A stretch of DNA of 11,105 nucleotides from Pseudomonadota bacterium (lineage in GTDB: Bacteria > Pseudomonadota > Alphaproteobacteria > Rhizobiales > Rhizobiaceae): contig JAEWPB010000054.1 of assembly GCA_023399465.1 (NCBI GenBank), positions 1-11,105 of the forward strand. Direction: 5' to 3'. Below, piece by piece: positions 1 through 5,263 of this stretch. The translations under genes and the position numbers were made by a program. Position 1 is the stretch's first letter; each line of letters starts with the position of its first letter. The notes under the pieces were generated by a model. It saw only the letters and a list, made by a program, of their open reading frames with translations. It ran no database searches and had not been told where the DNA came from.

Positions 1-386
1 ACCTCGTCAACATGACGAAGCGCAACGGCGACCTGATCGGCGGCGCCGACTACACCTTCGACTGCACCGGCAACACGAAGGTGATGCGCCAGGCGCTGGA
101 GAGTTCGCACCGCGGCTGGGGCAAGTCTGTCATCATCGGGGTGGCCGGCGCCGGCCAGGAGATCTCGACGCGGCCGTTCCAGCTGGTCACCGGCCGGCAG
201 TGGATGGGCACCGCCTTTGGCGGCGCGCGCGGCCGCACCGACGTGCCGAAGATCGTCGACTGGTACATGGACGGAAAGATCGAGATCGACCCGATGATCA
301 CCCACGTGATGCCGCTCGACGACATCAACAAGGGTTTCGAGCTGATGCATTCGGGCGACAGCATCCGAAGCGTGGTGGTTTACTGA
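1..386 (+). CDS. adhC: S-(hydroxymethyl)glutathione dehydrogenase / class III alcohol dehydrogenase, 3' part only
   Basis: The 5' end lies outside the window; the reading frame enters at base 3 and gives the last 127 residues before TGA. This part holds the end of the NAD-binding Rossmann fold (GGADYTFDCTGN, the class III pattern around F-x-C-x-GN) and the C-terminal segment with GWGKSVIIGVA, the WMGTAFGGARGRTDVP stretch and the end SIRSVVVY. The family oxidises S-hydroxymethylglutathione, formed from formaldehyde and glutathione, to S-formylglutathione with NAD+ in the cytoplasm. The zinc ligands lie in the missing part and cannot be checked. The downstream fghA gene encodes the next enzyme of the pathway, which supports the formaldehyde role over a general alcohol dehydrogenase. 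The gene name frmA is also used. The gene ends at a strong terminator hairpin. Confidence 0.93.
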   Translation, partial: LVNMTKRNGDLIGGADYTFDCTGNTKVMRQALESSHRGWGKSVIIGVAGAGQEISTRPFQLVTGRQWMGTAFGGARGRTDVPKIVDWYMDGKIEIDPMITHVMPLDDINKGFELMHSGDSIRSVVVY

Positions 387-402
387 GTTTATAAACGACA
401 TT

Positions 403-441
403 AAAAATGCGCCTGAACAATCTGATTTTGGCGCATTTTTT
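403..441 (+). terminator. Rho-independent terminator after adhC
   Basis: Arms 403-413 (AAAAATGCGCC) and 430-440 (GGCGCATTTTT) are perfect complements of 11 bp with a 16-base loop, and a T run (436-441) ends the right arm. The left arm begins with five A, so the structure could also work on the other strand. It starts 17 bases after the adhC stop and separates adhC from the DUF188-fghA pair, so those two genes probably have their own promoter or depend on read-through. Confidence 0.85.
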
Positions 442-462
442 AATCTGAAAGGCCTCACCCCG

Positions 463-930
463 ATGATCTACGTCGATGCCGATGCCTGCCCGGTCAAGGC
501 GGAAATTGCCAAGGTCGCCGAACGTCATCACCTCCCGGTGACACTCGTGGCCAATTCCGGCCTTCGCCCCTCCCGCGACCCGATGGTCCGTAACGTCATC
601 GTCTCGAACGCCTTCGATGCCGCCGACAACTGGATCGCCGAACATGCCGGCGCCGGCGACATCGTGGTGACAGCTGACGTGCCGCTTGCCGGCCGTTGCG
701 TGGCGAAGGGCGCGCTCGTCACCGGTCCCGGCGGCCGCGTGTTCGACGAAACCAATATCGGCATGGCGACCGCCATGCGCGACCTTGGCGCGCATTTGCG
801 CGAGACCGGCGAAAGCAAGGGCTACAACGCCGCGTTCAGCCCCCGCGACCGCTCCCGTTTTCTTGAAACCCTCGACCGGCTCTGCCGGCGGGCAGTGAGC
901 CTGTCGGCACCCAATGGAGACCAACAATGA
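463..930 (+). CDS. UPF0178 / DUF188 family protein (YaiI/YqxD type)
   Basis: A 155-residue protein recognised as UPF0178 (DUF188) by VDADACP (residues 4-10), FDAADNWI (51-58), the GDIVVTADVPLA block (65-76) and SPRDRSRF (126-133). The conserved acidic residues D5, D7, D52, D55, D66 and D72 suggest a PIN-like metal-binding fold, but the family has no firmly established function. The start at 463 has a moderate ribosome binding site (AAAGG, 448-452) ten bases upstream. Length fits the family (about 150 residues). The last four bases overlap the fghA start (ATGA, 927-930), so translation of the two genes is probably coupled. The position between adhC and fghA suggests a link with formaldehyde or thiol stress, but this is inference only. 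Confidence 0.9.
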   Translation: MIYVDADACPVKAEIAKVAERHHLPVTLVANSGLRPSRDPMVRNVIVSNAFDAADNWIAEHAGAGDIVVTADVPLAGRCVAKGALVTGPGGRVFDETNIGMATAMRDLGAHLRETGESKGYNAAFSPRDRSRFLETLDRLCRRAVSLSAPNGDQQ

Positions 931-1760
931 AGATCATTTCCCAGAACACCGCCTTCGACGGCATGCAGGGCGTGTACCAGCACGATTCCGAGGCGTGCAA
1001 GACCGAGATGACCTTTGCCGTCTTTGTTCCGCCGAAAGCGGTCAAGGAGCCCTGCCCGGTGCTCTGGTATCTTTCCGGCCTGACCTGTACCCATGCCAAC
1101 GTCATGGAAAAGGGCGAATACCGCCGGCTGGCATCGGAACTCGGGCTCATCATCGTCTGCCCGGACACCAGCCCGCGCGGCAATGACGTCGCCGACGAAC
1201 TCACCAACTGGCAGATGGGCAAGGGCGCCGGCTTCTACCTCGACGCCACCGAGGAGCCCTGGGCCGAGCACTACAAGATGTACACCTACATCACCGAGGA
1301 GCTGCCGGCACTCGTCGGCGAGCACTTCCGCATCGACCGTGACCGCCAGGGCATCTTCGGGCATTCGATGGGTGGCCATGGCGCCATGACCATCGCCCTG
1401 AAGCATCCCGACCGCTACAGGAGCTGCTCGGCCTTCGCACCGATTGTCCAGCCGTCGACGGCGGACTGGTCCGCGCCGGCCCTCGAAAAATACCTCGGTG
1501 CCGACAAGACCGCATGGCGGCAGTACGACGCCTGCGCGCTGGTTGAGGACGGCGCGCGCTTCCCCGAATTCCTGATCGACCAGGGCACGGCCGACAGCTT
1601 CCTGGAAACCGGTCTGCGGCCCTGGCTGTTCGAGGAGGCCATCAAGGGCACCGATATCGGCCTGAAGCTGCGCATGCACGAGCGCTACGACCACTCCTAC
1701 TACTTCATTTCCACCTTCATAGACGATCACCTGAGGTGGCACGCCGAGCGGCTCGCTTAA
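927..1760 (+). CDS. fghA: S-formylglutathione hydrolase
   Basis: A 277-residue alpha/beta hydrolase of the esterase D family, which hydrolyses S-formylglutathione to formate and glutathione in the cytoplasm. The nucleophile elbow is GHSMGG with Ser147; Asp223 (DQGTADSFL) and His256 (RYDHSYYF) complete the triad. These numbers agree with the positions I recall for the Agrobacterium enzyme. The N-terminal half has the family block WYLSGLTCTHANVMEKGEYR with conserved Cys54, and PDTSPRG near residue 80. The start is fixed by GGAG (916-919) seven bases upstream and by the four-base overlap with the DUF188 gene. Length is normal for the family. Together with adhC it forms the glutathione-dependent formaldehyde oxidation pathway. 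The gene is intact with no oddity. Confidence 0.96.
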   Translation: MKIISQNTAFDGMQGVYQHDSEACKTEMTFAVFVPPKAVKEPCPVLWYLSGLTCTHANVMEKGEYRRLASELGLIIVCPDTSPRGNDVADELTNWQMGKGAGFYLDATEEPWAEHYKMYTYITEELPALVGEHFRIDRDRQGIFGHSMGGHGAMTIALKHPDRYRSCSAFAPIVQPSTADWSAPALEKYLGADKTAWRQYDACALVEDGARFPEFLIDQGTADSFLETGLRPWLFEEAIKGTDIGLKLRMHERYDHSYYFISTFIDDHLRWHAERLA

Positions 1761-1771
1761 GCCCGCCAGCT

Positions 1772-1800
1772 CTTGCAAAGGCCGTCTGCAGCAGGCATAT
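1772..1800 (+). promoter_or_regulatory. Candidate promoter for the gdx gene
   Basis: CTTGCA (1772-1777) and GCATAT (1795-1800) are separated by 17 bases and each matches four of six positions of the rhizobial CTTGAC-N17-CTATAT pattern. A start about seven bases downstream, near 1806-1808, would place the first ACGG hairpin at the very 5' end of the RNA. It lies just after the fghA stop. This is pattern matching only. Confidence 0.4.
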
Positions 1801-1817
1801 GTCCTGTCGCAGACGGC
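1781..1817 (+). terminator. Stem-loop after fghA, possible terminator without T run
   Basis: GCCGTCTGC (1781-1789) and GCAGACGGC (1809-1817) are perfect 9-bp arms; CAGG (1792-1795) and CCTG (1803-1806) extend the stem inside after an A/C mismatch and a G-U pair. No T run follows, so it is not a classical intrinsic terminator. The right arm overlaps the 5' stem and loop of the first ACGG hairpin, so on an RNA reading through from fghA the two folds exclude each other. Confidence 0.4.
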
Positions 1818-1869
1818 TGCAGCGGTCGCCATCATCGGCGATCGCCACCAACCGCGGGGACGGCCTCGC
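1804..1869 (+). promoter_or_regulatory. Putative guanidine-II (mini-ykkC) riboswitch upstream of gdx/sugE
   Basis: Two hairpins with the loop ACGG, closed by a G-C pair, sit in tandem in the leader. P1 is GCAG-ACGG-CTGC (1809-1820), with weaker outer pairing from 1804 to 1825. P2 is GCGGGG-ACGG-CCTCGC (1854-1869), six pairs including one G-U. The linker of 33 bases can form its own small stem (1825-1830 with 1837-1842). Two stems with ACGR loops are the defining feature of the guanidine-II class, and Gdx/SugE exporters are its known targets. P2 ends ten bases before the ribosome binding site, which suggests control of translation start by guanidinium. Loop, tandem arrangement and target gene all agree. 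P1 is short, with a mismatch beyond four pairs. Confidence 0.75.
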
Positions 1870-1888
1870 TTCTTAACCGGAGTGCCCC

Positions 1889-2203
1889 ATGGCCTGGATC
1901 CTGCTTTTCGTCGCCGGACTTTTCGAGATCGGCTGGGCGGTCGGACTGAAATACACCGACGGCTTTACCCGCCCCATTCCCACCATCCTGACCGCCGGCG
2001 CAATGGTCGCCAGTGTCGTCCTGCTTGGACTTGCCGTTCGCAGCCTGCCGCTCGGCACCGCCTATGCCATCTGGACCGGCATCGGCACCGTCGGCACCGT
2101 GCTTCTCGGCATCTGGCTGCTTGGCGAACCCGCCACCGCCGTCCGGCTGCTGTGCATTTCCCTGATCATCGCCGGCATTGCCGGGTTGAAGCTCACGGCA
2201 TAG
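1889..2203 (+). CDS. gdx: Guanidinium exporter, SMR family (Gdx / SugE)
   Basis: A 104-residue protein with four membrane segments at roughly 3-22, 31-50, 57-77 and 84-102, the normal size of an SMR dimeric exporter. The SugE/Gdx branch is shown by GLFEIGWAVGLKYTDGFTR near the N-terminus and AYAIWTGIGTVG in segment 3. Residues of the substrate pocket in characterised Gdx proteins are present: Glu13, Trp16, Ser42, Tyr59 and Trp62. The family exchanges guanidinium for protons at the inner membrane; older annotation as a quaternary ammonium (SugE) pump is less specific. GGAG (1879-1882) lies six bases before the ATG. A putative guanidine-II riboswitch precedes it, which independently supports the substrate. 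It is followed by the convergent DoxX gene. Confidence 0.93.
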   Translation: MAWILLFVAGLFEIGWAVGLKYTDGFTRPIPTILTAGAMVASVVLLGLAVRSLPLGTAYAIWTGIGTVGTVLLGIWLLGEPATAVRLLCISLIIAGIAGLKLTA

Positions 2204-2243
2204 CCCCTGTCCATTGCTGGACCGCAGATGTGATGATCTCGCG

Positions 2244-2270
2244 CCGCCGCGCCACGATCAGGCGCGGCGG
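2244..2270. terminator. GC-rich stem-loop between convergent gdx and doxX genes
   Basis: CCGCCGCGCC (2244-2253) and GGCGCGGCGG (2261-2270) form a perfect 10-bp stem with a 7-base loop. It starts 41 bases after the gdx stop and covers the last codons and stop of the DoxX gene on the other strand, so it could end transcription both ways. Neither side has a T run, so it may act through Rho or as an RNA 3' end stabiliser. Confidence 0.45.
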
Positions 2271-2650
2271 TTGTCGAGCGCGAGCGCGCCGGGCCCGGCG
2301 AAGAACAGATACATGAAGATGAAGCAGAACGAGATTGCCGAATCGCCGCGGTTGTTCACCGGATAGAAATCCACCGGGAAATGCGCCATGAAATAGGCCA
2401 CCGCCATGAATCCGCACAGGATGAAGGCGGCCGGACGGGTGAACAGTCCGAGAAAGATCAGGATACCGCCGCCAACCTCGAGAACCCCGGCAAGCCCGAT
2501 CAGGTTCCAAAGGTTGGTGAAGGGTTCGGCTGCAGGCGGGAAATCGAAGAACTTTTGCGTACCGTGCTCTATGAACTGGAGCGCAGTCATCATTCTGAGC
2601 GCCGCAAGCGCATAGGGAGAGAATTCCTTCAGGCGAGCATCGGTGTCCAT
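2258..2650 (-). CDS. DoxX family inner-membrane protein
   Basis: A 130-residue protein with four membrane segments at about 13-30, 48-71, 74-91 and 104-121. The DoxX pattern is visible: an early LRMMTALQFIEHGTQKFF, then GLAGVLEVGGGILIFLGLFTRPAA and a third helix with FMAHFP. The family is widespread and poorly defined; members have been linked to thiol/redox balance and membrane quinone-related complexes, but no reaction can be assigned here. An in-frame TTG lies two codons upstream, but the ATG at 2650 is chosen because GGGAG (2657-2661 on this strand) is six bases before it and would abut the TTG. It converges with gdx and diverges from the secreted-protein gene at 2956. Confidence 0.88.
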   Translation of the reverse strand: MDTDARLKEFSPYALAALRMMTALQFIEHGTQKFFDFPPAAEPFTNLWNLIGLAGVLEVGGGILIFLGLFTRPAAFILCGFMAVAYFMAHFPVDFYPVNNRGDSAISFCFIFMYLFFAGPGALALDNRRA

Positions 2651-2737
2651 TGCCAACTCCCGATTTGCTGTACTCGGCTCCGGCCCTCACCGAACCGACC
2701 GGATCCGCGGGCCGACCGCTTGCAACCTGACGAGCCA

Positions 2738-2786
2738 CGGCAGCATCGCCGGTCCTGCCGGCATATTATCCGTATTGATGCTGCCG
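2738..2786. repeat. Inverted repeat around the candidate doxX promoter
   Basis: CGGCAGCATC (2738-2747) and GATGCTGCCG (2777-2786) are perfect 10-bp inverted copies. Between them GCCGG (2748-2752) and CCGGC (2758-2762) can form a second stem with a 5-base loop, leaving an AT-rich segment around 2763-2776 unpaired. The layout suits an operator bound by a dimeric regulator, or a structured RNA if transcribed. Confidence 0.5.
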
Positions 2787-2792
2787 CGCCAA
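2763..2792 (-). promoter_or_regulatory. Candidate promoter for doxX
   Basis: On the minus strand TTGGCG (2787-2792) and TAATAT (2763-2768) are 18 bases apart. The match is moderate. The inverted repeat arms lie just inside the -35 element and just past the -10 element, which would place a bound repressor over the start of transcription. The predicted leader to the ATG at 2650 would be about 105 bases. Confidence 0.3.
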
Positions 2793-2955
2793 TGAACTGC
2801 AGCTATTTTGCAGATGCGCTGCCGCCATGAACGTAATATTTTTGCTCCTGTTCCGCAGCGATTGCAGCACCGCCACAGTCATTTGCGACGTCGCGGCAAT
2901 GTCAACCAGGGCTTGAGGCGGTAAAGGCGGCCTCGGCGAAGGATAGGAGGCGCCG

Positions 2956-3435
2956 ATGCGCTCGCTGATAGCTCCCATGACAATCGCAGCCCTGTTCGTC
3001 GCGATTGCATCCTCGATCGCGTCCGCCGGCGACGGTGGTCCCCGCAGTCCCCGCGGGCCCGCGGTTTCCCCCGGTCCCTGCGGCAAGTACGGCTACTATG
3101 ACCAAGCCGAGGCTGCAGCCTACTACTACCGGCGCACGCCCTATACATTCTATGCGGAATCATTCGTGCCGCTGTGGCTGCCGCCGTTCCCGCAGACCGT
3201 CAACCGGCCATGGGTCATCGACGTTCTCACCTGGCTTCGCGTCGCCGACCAACGGCTCGACTGGAACCTCGCCCACTGCGTGATCACCGTTCCGGAATAT
3301 GCCCGCCTGAAGAACGACGTCGCGCGGCTGCGGGTCCAGACGCTCGGAAACGCCCAGATCTATCAAGGCAACATTCCCGCCCTGCAATGGATCACCCTTC
3401 GACACAATCTGCGACGCTTGCAGCGGATGCTCTGA
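2956..3435 (+). CDS. Secreted protein of unknown function
   Basis: I do not recognise this 159-residue protein. Residues 1-24 form a typical signal peptide: Arg2, a hydrophobic core and the cleavage site Ala-Ser-Ala before Gly25, so the product is probably periplasmic or exported. After cleavage comes a Pro/Gly-rich linker (25-44), then a tyrosine-rich stretch (YGYYDQ and AYYYRRTPYTFY, 45-67), a Pro/Trp-rich segment (PLWLPPFPQ, 72-80) and a basic amphipathic C-terminus (LRHNLRRLQRML). Two cysteines, Cys42 and Cys108, could form a disulfide. AGGAGG (2945-2950) five bases before the ATG is one of the best ribosome binding sites in the window and supports a real gene. A stem-loop follows the stop. 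It stands alone between divergent and convergent neighbours. Confidence 0.8.
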   Translation: MRSLIAPMTIAALFVAIASSIASAGDGGPRSPRGPAVSPGPCGKYGYYDQAEAAAYYYRRTPYTFYAESFVPLWLPPFPQTVNRPWVIDVLTWLRVADQRLDWNLAHCVITVPEYARLKNDVARLRVQTLGNAQIYQGNIPALQWITLRHNLRRLQRML

Positions 3436-3444
3436 ACGAAACCA

Positions 3445-3464
3445 GCCCCGGTGTTATCCGGGGC
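3445..3464 (+). terminator. Stem-loop after the secreted-protein gene
   Basis: GCCCCGG (3445-3451) and CCGGGGC (3458-3464) form a perfect 7-bp GC stem with the loop TGTTAT, nine bases after the stop codon. No T run follows, so intrinsic termination is possible but not certain. Confidence 0.5.
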
Positions 3465-3528
3465 CGCCTGGCCAAAGCTAGTGATCGTGGTCGCCCGGGC
3501 CGGCGGATCGCTTCCGGGGCGGACGAGG

Positions 3529-3580
3529 AAAAAACTTCTGGCCATTTCGGGTGTCGCACAAGATCGCGGCACCGATGGCC
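3529..3580 (-). terminator. Probable terminator of the porin gene
   Basis: Read on the minus strand, GGCCAT (3575-3580) pairs with ATGGCC (3540-3545); inside, short pairings (GGTG with CACC and CGC with GCG) extend an imperfect stem. Five bases later comes a run of six T (3529-3534). It begins about 30 bases past the porin stop. The long imperfect stem keeps confidence moderate. Confidence 0.45.
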
Positions 3581-3611
3581 CGGAGGACTTGTGGCCGTGC
3601 GTCCTATTGCG

Positions 3612-4709
3612 TCAGAAATCTCGCTGGAAGCGAAGCATCGCGTTCCACTGATCGCTGTCGACCACGTCGTTGTCCCACTTGGTATAGGTGACTTCCGGTT
3701 GGATCAGAGCACCGGGAAGAGGCATCCACCGAAGATTGGCTGCAATGGCAAGCGTATTGTTGTCATCGGCAGCGACCTGCAGGTCGGCCTCGAGCTTTTC
3801 GGTGATCGGGGCAGTGAAGCCCGTCCAGAACGCCCAGTCGCCCCAGCCCACGCCGTAGGTGTTGCTGCCGGCGGCGTATACGTTGGTGGTGCTGCCGTCG
3901 GTGTTCCAGCCACCCATGAAGAATGCGGTAAAGCCACCGAAGGTCCCGTCGACGCGAGCCTTGATCGCGCCTTCCTCGGCAACCGAGTCGTAACCGCCGA
4001 CGACCTTGAAGCTCCACGAACCGGCCGAATAGCCGGCGCCGGCAACGAGGTCAGGCATGTACTTGGTGCTGGCGCGGTAGGTGGGGCTGTCCGGGTCGTT
4101 GTTGCCGCTGTTTTCAACAGCGAACACTGCCGAGAAACCGTTCCCCGGATCATAGGTATAGCTGATCTGCGCGCGCTCTTCCTGCTGTTCCGGACCGTAC
4201 TGGATCACGTCGTCGTTGATGACGTTGCCGGCATAGCCGAGGTAGGAGGCGAACTGTGAATCGCCGACACCGATTTCGAAGCCGGCAATGCTGATCGTCG
4301 CCCAGATCAACTGCGCCTGCGTATTGCCGAGGAAGATATCGTCGCTCGGACCGGTAAAGTAGCCGTCGGTCGTCCAGTTCCAGCGCAGGATCATCTTGGT
4401 CTTCAGCGCACCGTATTCGCTGTCGCTCGCCGTATCCATCCAGAGTTCGGCACGCGTCAGCTTGTTCCAGCCGTCATCGCTGTGAGCTGTGTAGGAGTCG
4501 GCGATCTGCATGTCATAGCGAACGCGACCGCCAAGCTTGAGGCAGGTCTCCGTGCCGGGGATGTAGAAATAGCCGGTGCCGAAGGCATCGCAGACCCGCA
4601 CATATTCGATGGGCGCGGCTTCGGCAGCCACGATCGCATCCGCGGCCTGAGCGCCCGATACAGTTGCAAGTGCTGCACCGCACCCGAGAAGAAGACTCTT
4701 TATGTTCAT
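3612..4709 (-). CDS. Outer-membrane porin, alphaproteobacterial Porin_2 (RopA-like) family
   Basis: A 365-residue precursor. Residues 1-22 are a signal peptide ending Ala-Gln-Ala, with mature protein from about Ala23. The N-terminal part carries the Porin_2 hallmark VCDAFGTGYFYIPGTETC, where Cys40 and Cys56 probably form a disulfide, followed by LKLGGRVRYD. The C-terminus ends in Phe after an alternating strand (AMLRFQRDF), the signal for beta-barrel insertion. The rest has the Gly/aromatic-rich alternating pattern of barrel strands. The family makes trimeric general diffusion channels. The ATG at 4709 is preceded by GGAGG (4720-4724 on this strand) at ten bases. Rhizobial genomes often hold several ropA paralogues, so no number is assigned. 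It diverges from gadB across a 554-base spacer. Confidence 0.95.
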   Translation of the reverse strand: MNIKSLLLGCGAALATVSGAQAADAIVAAEAAPIEYVRVCDAFGTGYFYIPGTETCLKLGGRVRYDMQIADSYTAHSDDGWNKLTRAELWMDTASDSEYGALKTKMILRWNWTTDGYFTGPSDDIFLGNTQAQLIWATISIAGFEIGVGDSQFASYLGYAGNVINDDVIQYGPEQQEERAQISYTYDPGNGFSAVFAVENSGNNDPDSPTYRASTKYMPDLVAGAGYSAGSWSFKVVGGYDSVAEEGAIKARVDGTFGGFTAFFMGGWNTDGSTTNVYAAGSNTYGVGWGDWAFWTGFTAPITEKLEADLQVAADDNNTLAIAANLRWMPLPGALIQPEVTYTKWDNDVVDSDQWNAMLRFQRDF

Positions 4710-4780
4710 GAATGCATAACCTCCAAGTCACGCGATTGGGCAGGCCCGATGAACTTTGCTCTTCCAGAGACCCCTAGCTT

Positions 4781-4800
4781 TGTACTAGGCGCTGAGTACA
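4781..4800. promoter_or_regulatory. Dyad in the porin leader, possible operator
   Basis: TGTAC (4781-4785) and GTACA (4796-4800) are perfect inverted copies ten bases apart. A second overlapping dyad, CCTAG (4773-4777) with CTAGG (4785-4789), shares the centre-left part. It lies about 70-90 bases before the porin ATG, so it could be an operator or a hairpin in the leader RNA. Confidence 0.3.
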
Positions 4801-4831
4801 CGAGTCGGATGCTTTATTATTTCACCCTGTT

Positions 4832-4845
4832 TTTCAACATTGAAA
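4832..4845. promoter_or_regulatory. 14-bp palindrome upstream of porin
   Basis: TTTCAA-CA-TTGAAA is a perfect palindrome of 6-bp arms in the AT-rich porin promoter zone, compact enough for a helix-turn-helix dimer site. Chance occurrence is possible in AT-rich DNA. Confidence 0.25.
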
Positions 4846-4869
4846 TACAACCGTCAATGGACGCGACTT

Positions 4870-4890
4870 CAACAAGAATATTTATTGTTG
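4870..4890. promoter_or_regulatory. AT-rich near-palindrome upstream of porin
   Basis: CAACAAGAA and TTATTGTTG flank the centre TAT and pair at eight of nine positions. The 21-bp site lies 160-180 bases before the porin ATG in the most AT-rich part of the window. It may be a regulator or nucleoid-protein site. Confidence 0.3.
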
Positions 4891-5147
4891 CGAATTTACA
4901 ATACATTTGAACAACAAATCTCCATCCATCTCAGGACATGCTCATCTCGACAGGGGCTTTCGCCTCCATGCCGAGGGCAGAGGACAGAGGGCAGGATCCA
5001 AGTAACCTTTTCCCACCGATCGCCGCAGGTTTGCGGTTTTGCCCGCTCCTCCGGCAGGCCTCATCGGCATTGCTTCGCACATAAATAATGCAAGCGGATC
5101 GCTCCCTGCCGACGCCCAGATTCCTTGTGTCGTCTTGCTGACGGGAC

Positions 5148-5208
5148 GGCTGCAATCCCGGGGCTGGTGCGAAGCCACAAAAACGCAACTTTGCCATTGA
5201 TTGCAGCC
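5148..5208 (+). repeat. Inverted repeat in the gadB leader
   Basis: GGCTGCAATC (5148-5157) and GATTGCAGCC (5199-5208) are perfect 10-bp inverted copies with 41 bases between. Inside, GGCT (5162-5165) can pair with AGCC (5173-5176). A competing small hairpin, CGGGA (5142-5146) with TCCCG (5156-5160), overlaps the left arm, so the two folds exclude each other. It ends 55 bases before the gadB ATG. Confidence 0.5.
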
Positions 5209-5263
5209 CGCGCCGCCATAGGTAGCTTCCCTTGAAGGGGGGCTCTGGCCAAGGAGTCCATCG

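Larger units (their letters stand above)
2651..2955. other. Divergent spacer between doxX and the secreted-protein gene
   Basis: These 305 bases carry no convincing gene. They hold a candidate minus-strand promoter (2763-2792) framed by a 10-bp inverted repeat (2738-2747 and 2777-2786), an inner hairpin (2748-2752 with 2758-2762), and a third related copy, GATGCGCTGCCG (2813-2824), that differs from the right arm by two inserted bases. The plus-strand ribosome binding site for the gene at 2956 lies at the right end. I see no clear plus-strand promoter. Confidence 0.5.
4710..5263. other. Divergent spacer between porin and gadB
   Basis: These 554 bases have no convincing gene. The porin side (about 4800-4925) is AT-rich, unlike the surrounding genes, and holds three dyads: TGTAC-N10-GTACA (4781-4800), TTTCAA-CA-TTGAAA (4832-4845) and the near-palindrome 4870-4890. 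The gadB side is GC-rich and holds a 10-bp inverted repeat in the gadB leader (5148-5208). I could not place either promoter with confidence, and saw no match to the enteric gad box. Confidence 0.55.

Noticed and set aside
822..1835. A 337-codon minus-strand open frame opposite fghA
   Set aside because: fghA has a full catalytic triad and good start; this is its antisense shadow.
2900..2905. Perfect TTGACA on the minus strand as a doxX -35 element
   Set aside because: No acceptable -10 element lies 16-18 bases downstream (ATGACT at 17), and the site is about 250 bases from the gene.
3174..4259. A 361-codon plus-strand open frame
   Set aside because: It overlaps the secreted-protein gene in another frame and lies opposite the porin, which has a signal peptide and porin motifs.
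4930..5263. Enteric-type gad box or stress sigma-factor promoter upstream of gadB
   Set aside because: I found no match to the enteric gad box and no GGAAC-type EcfG -35 element; a TAAATAAT stretch near 5082 has no suitable -35 partner.
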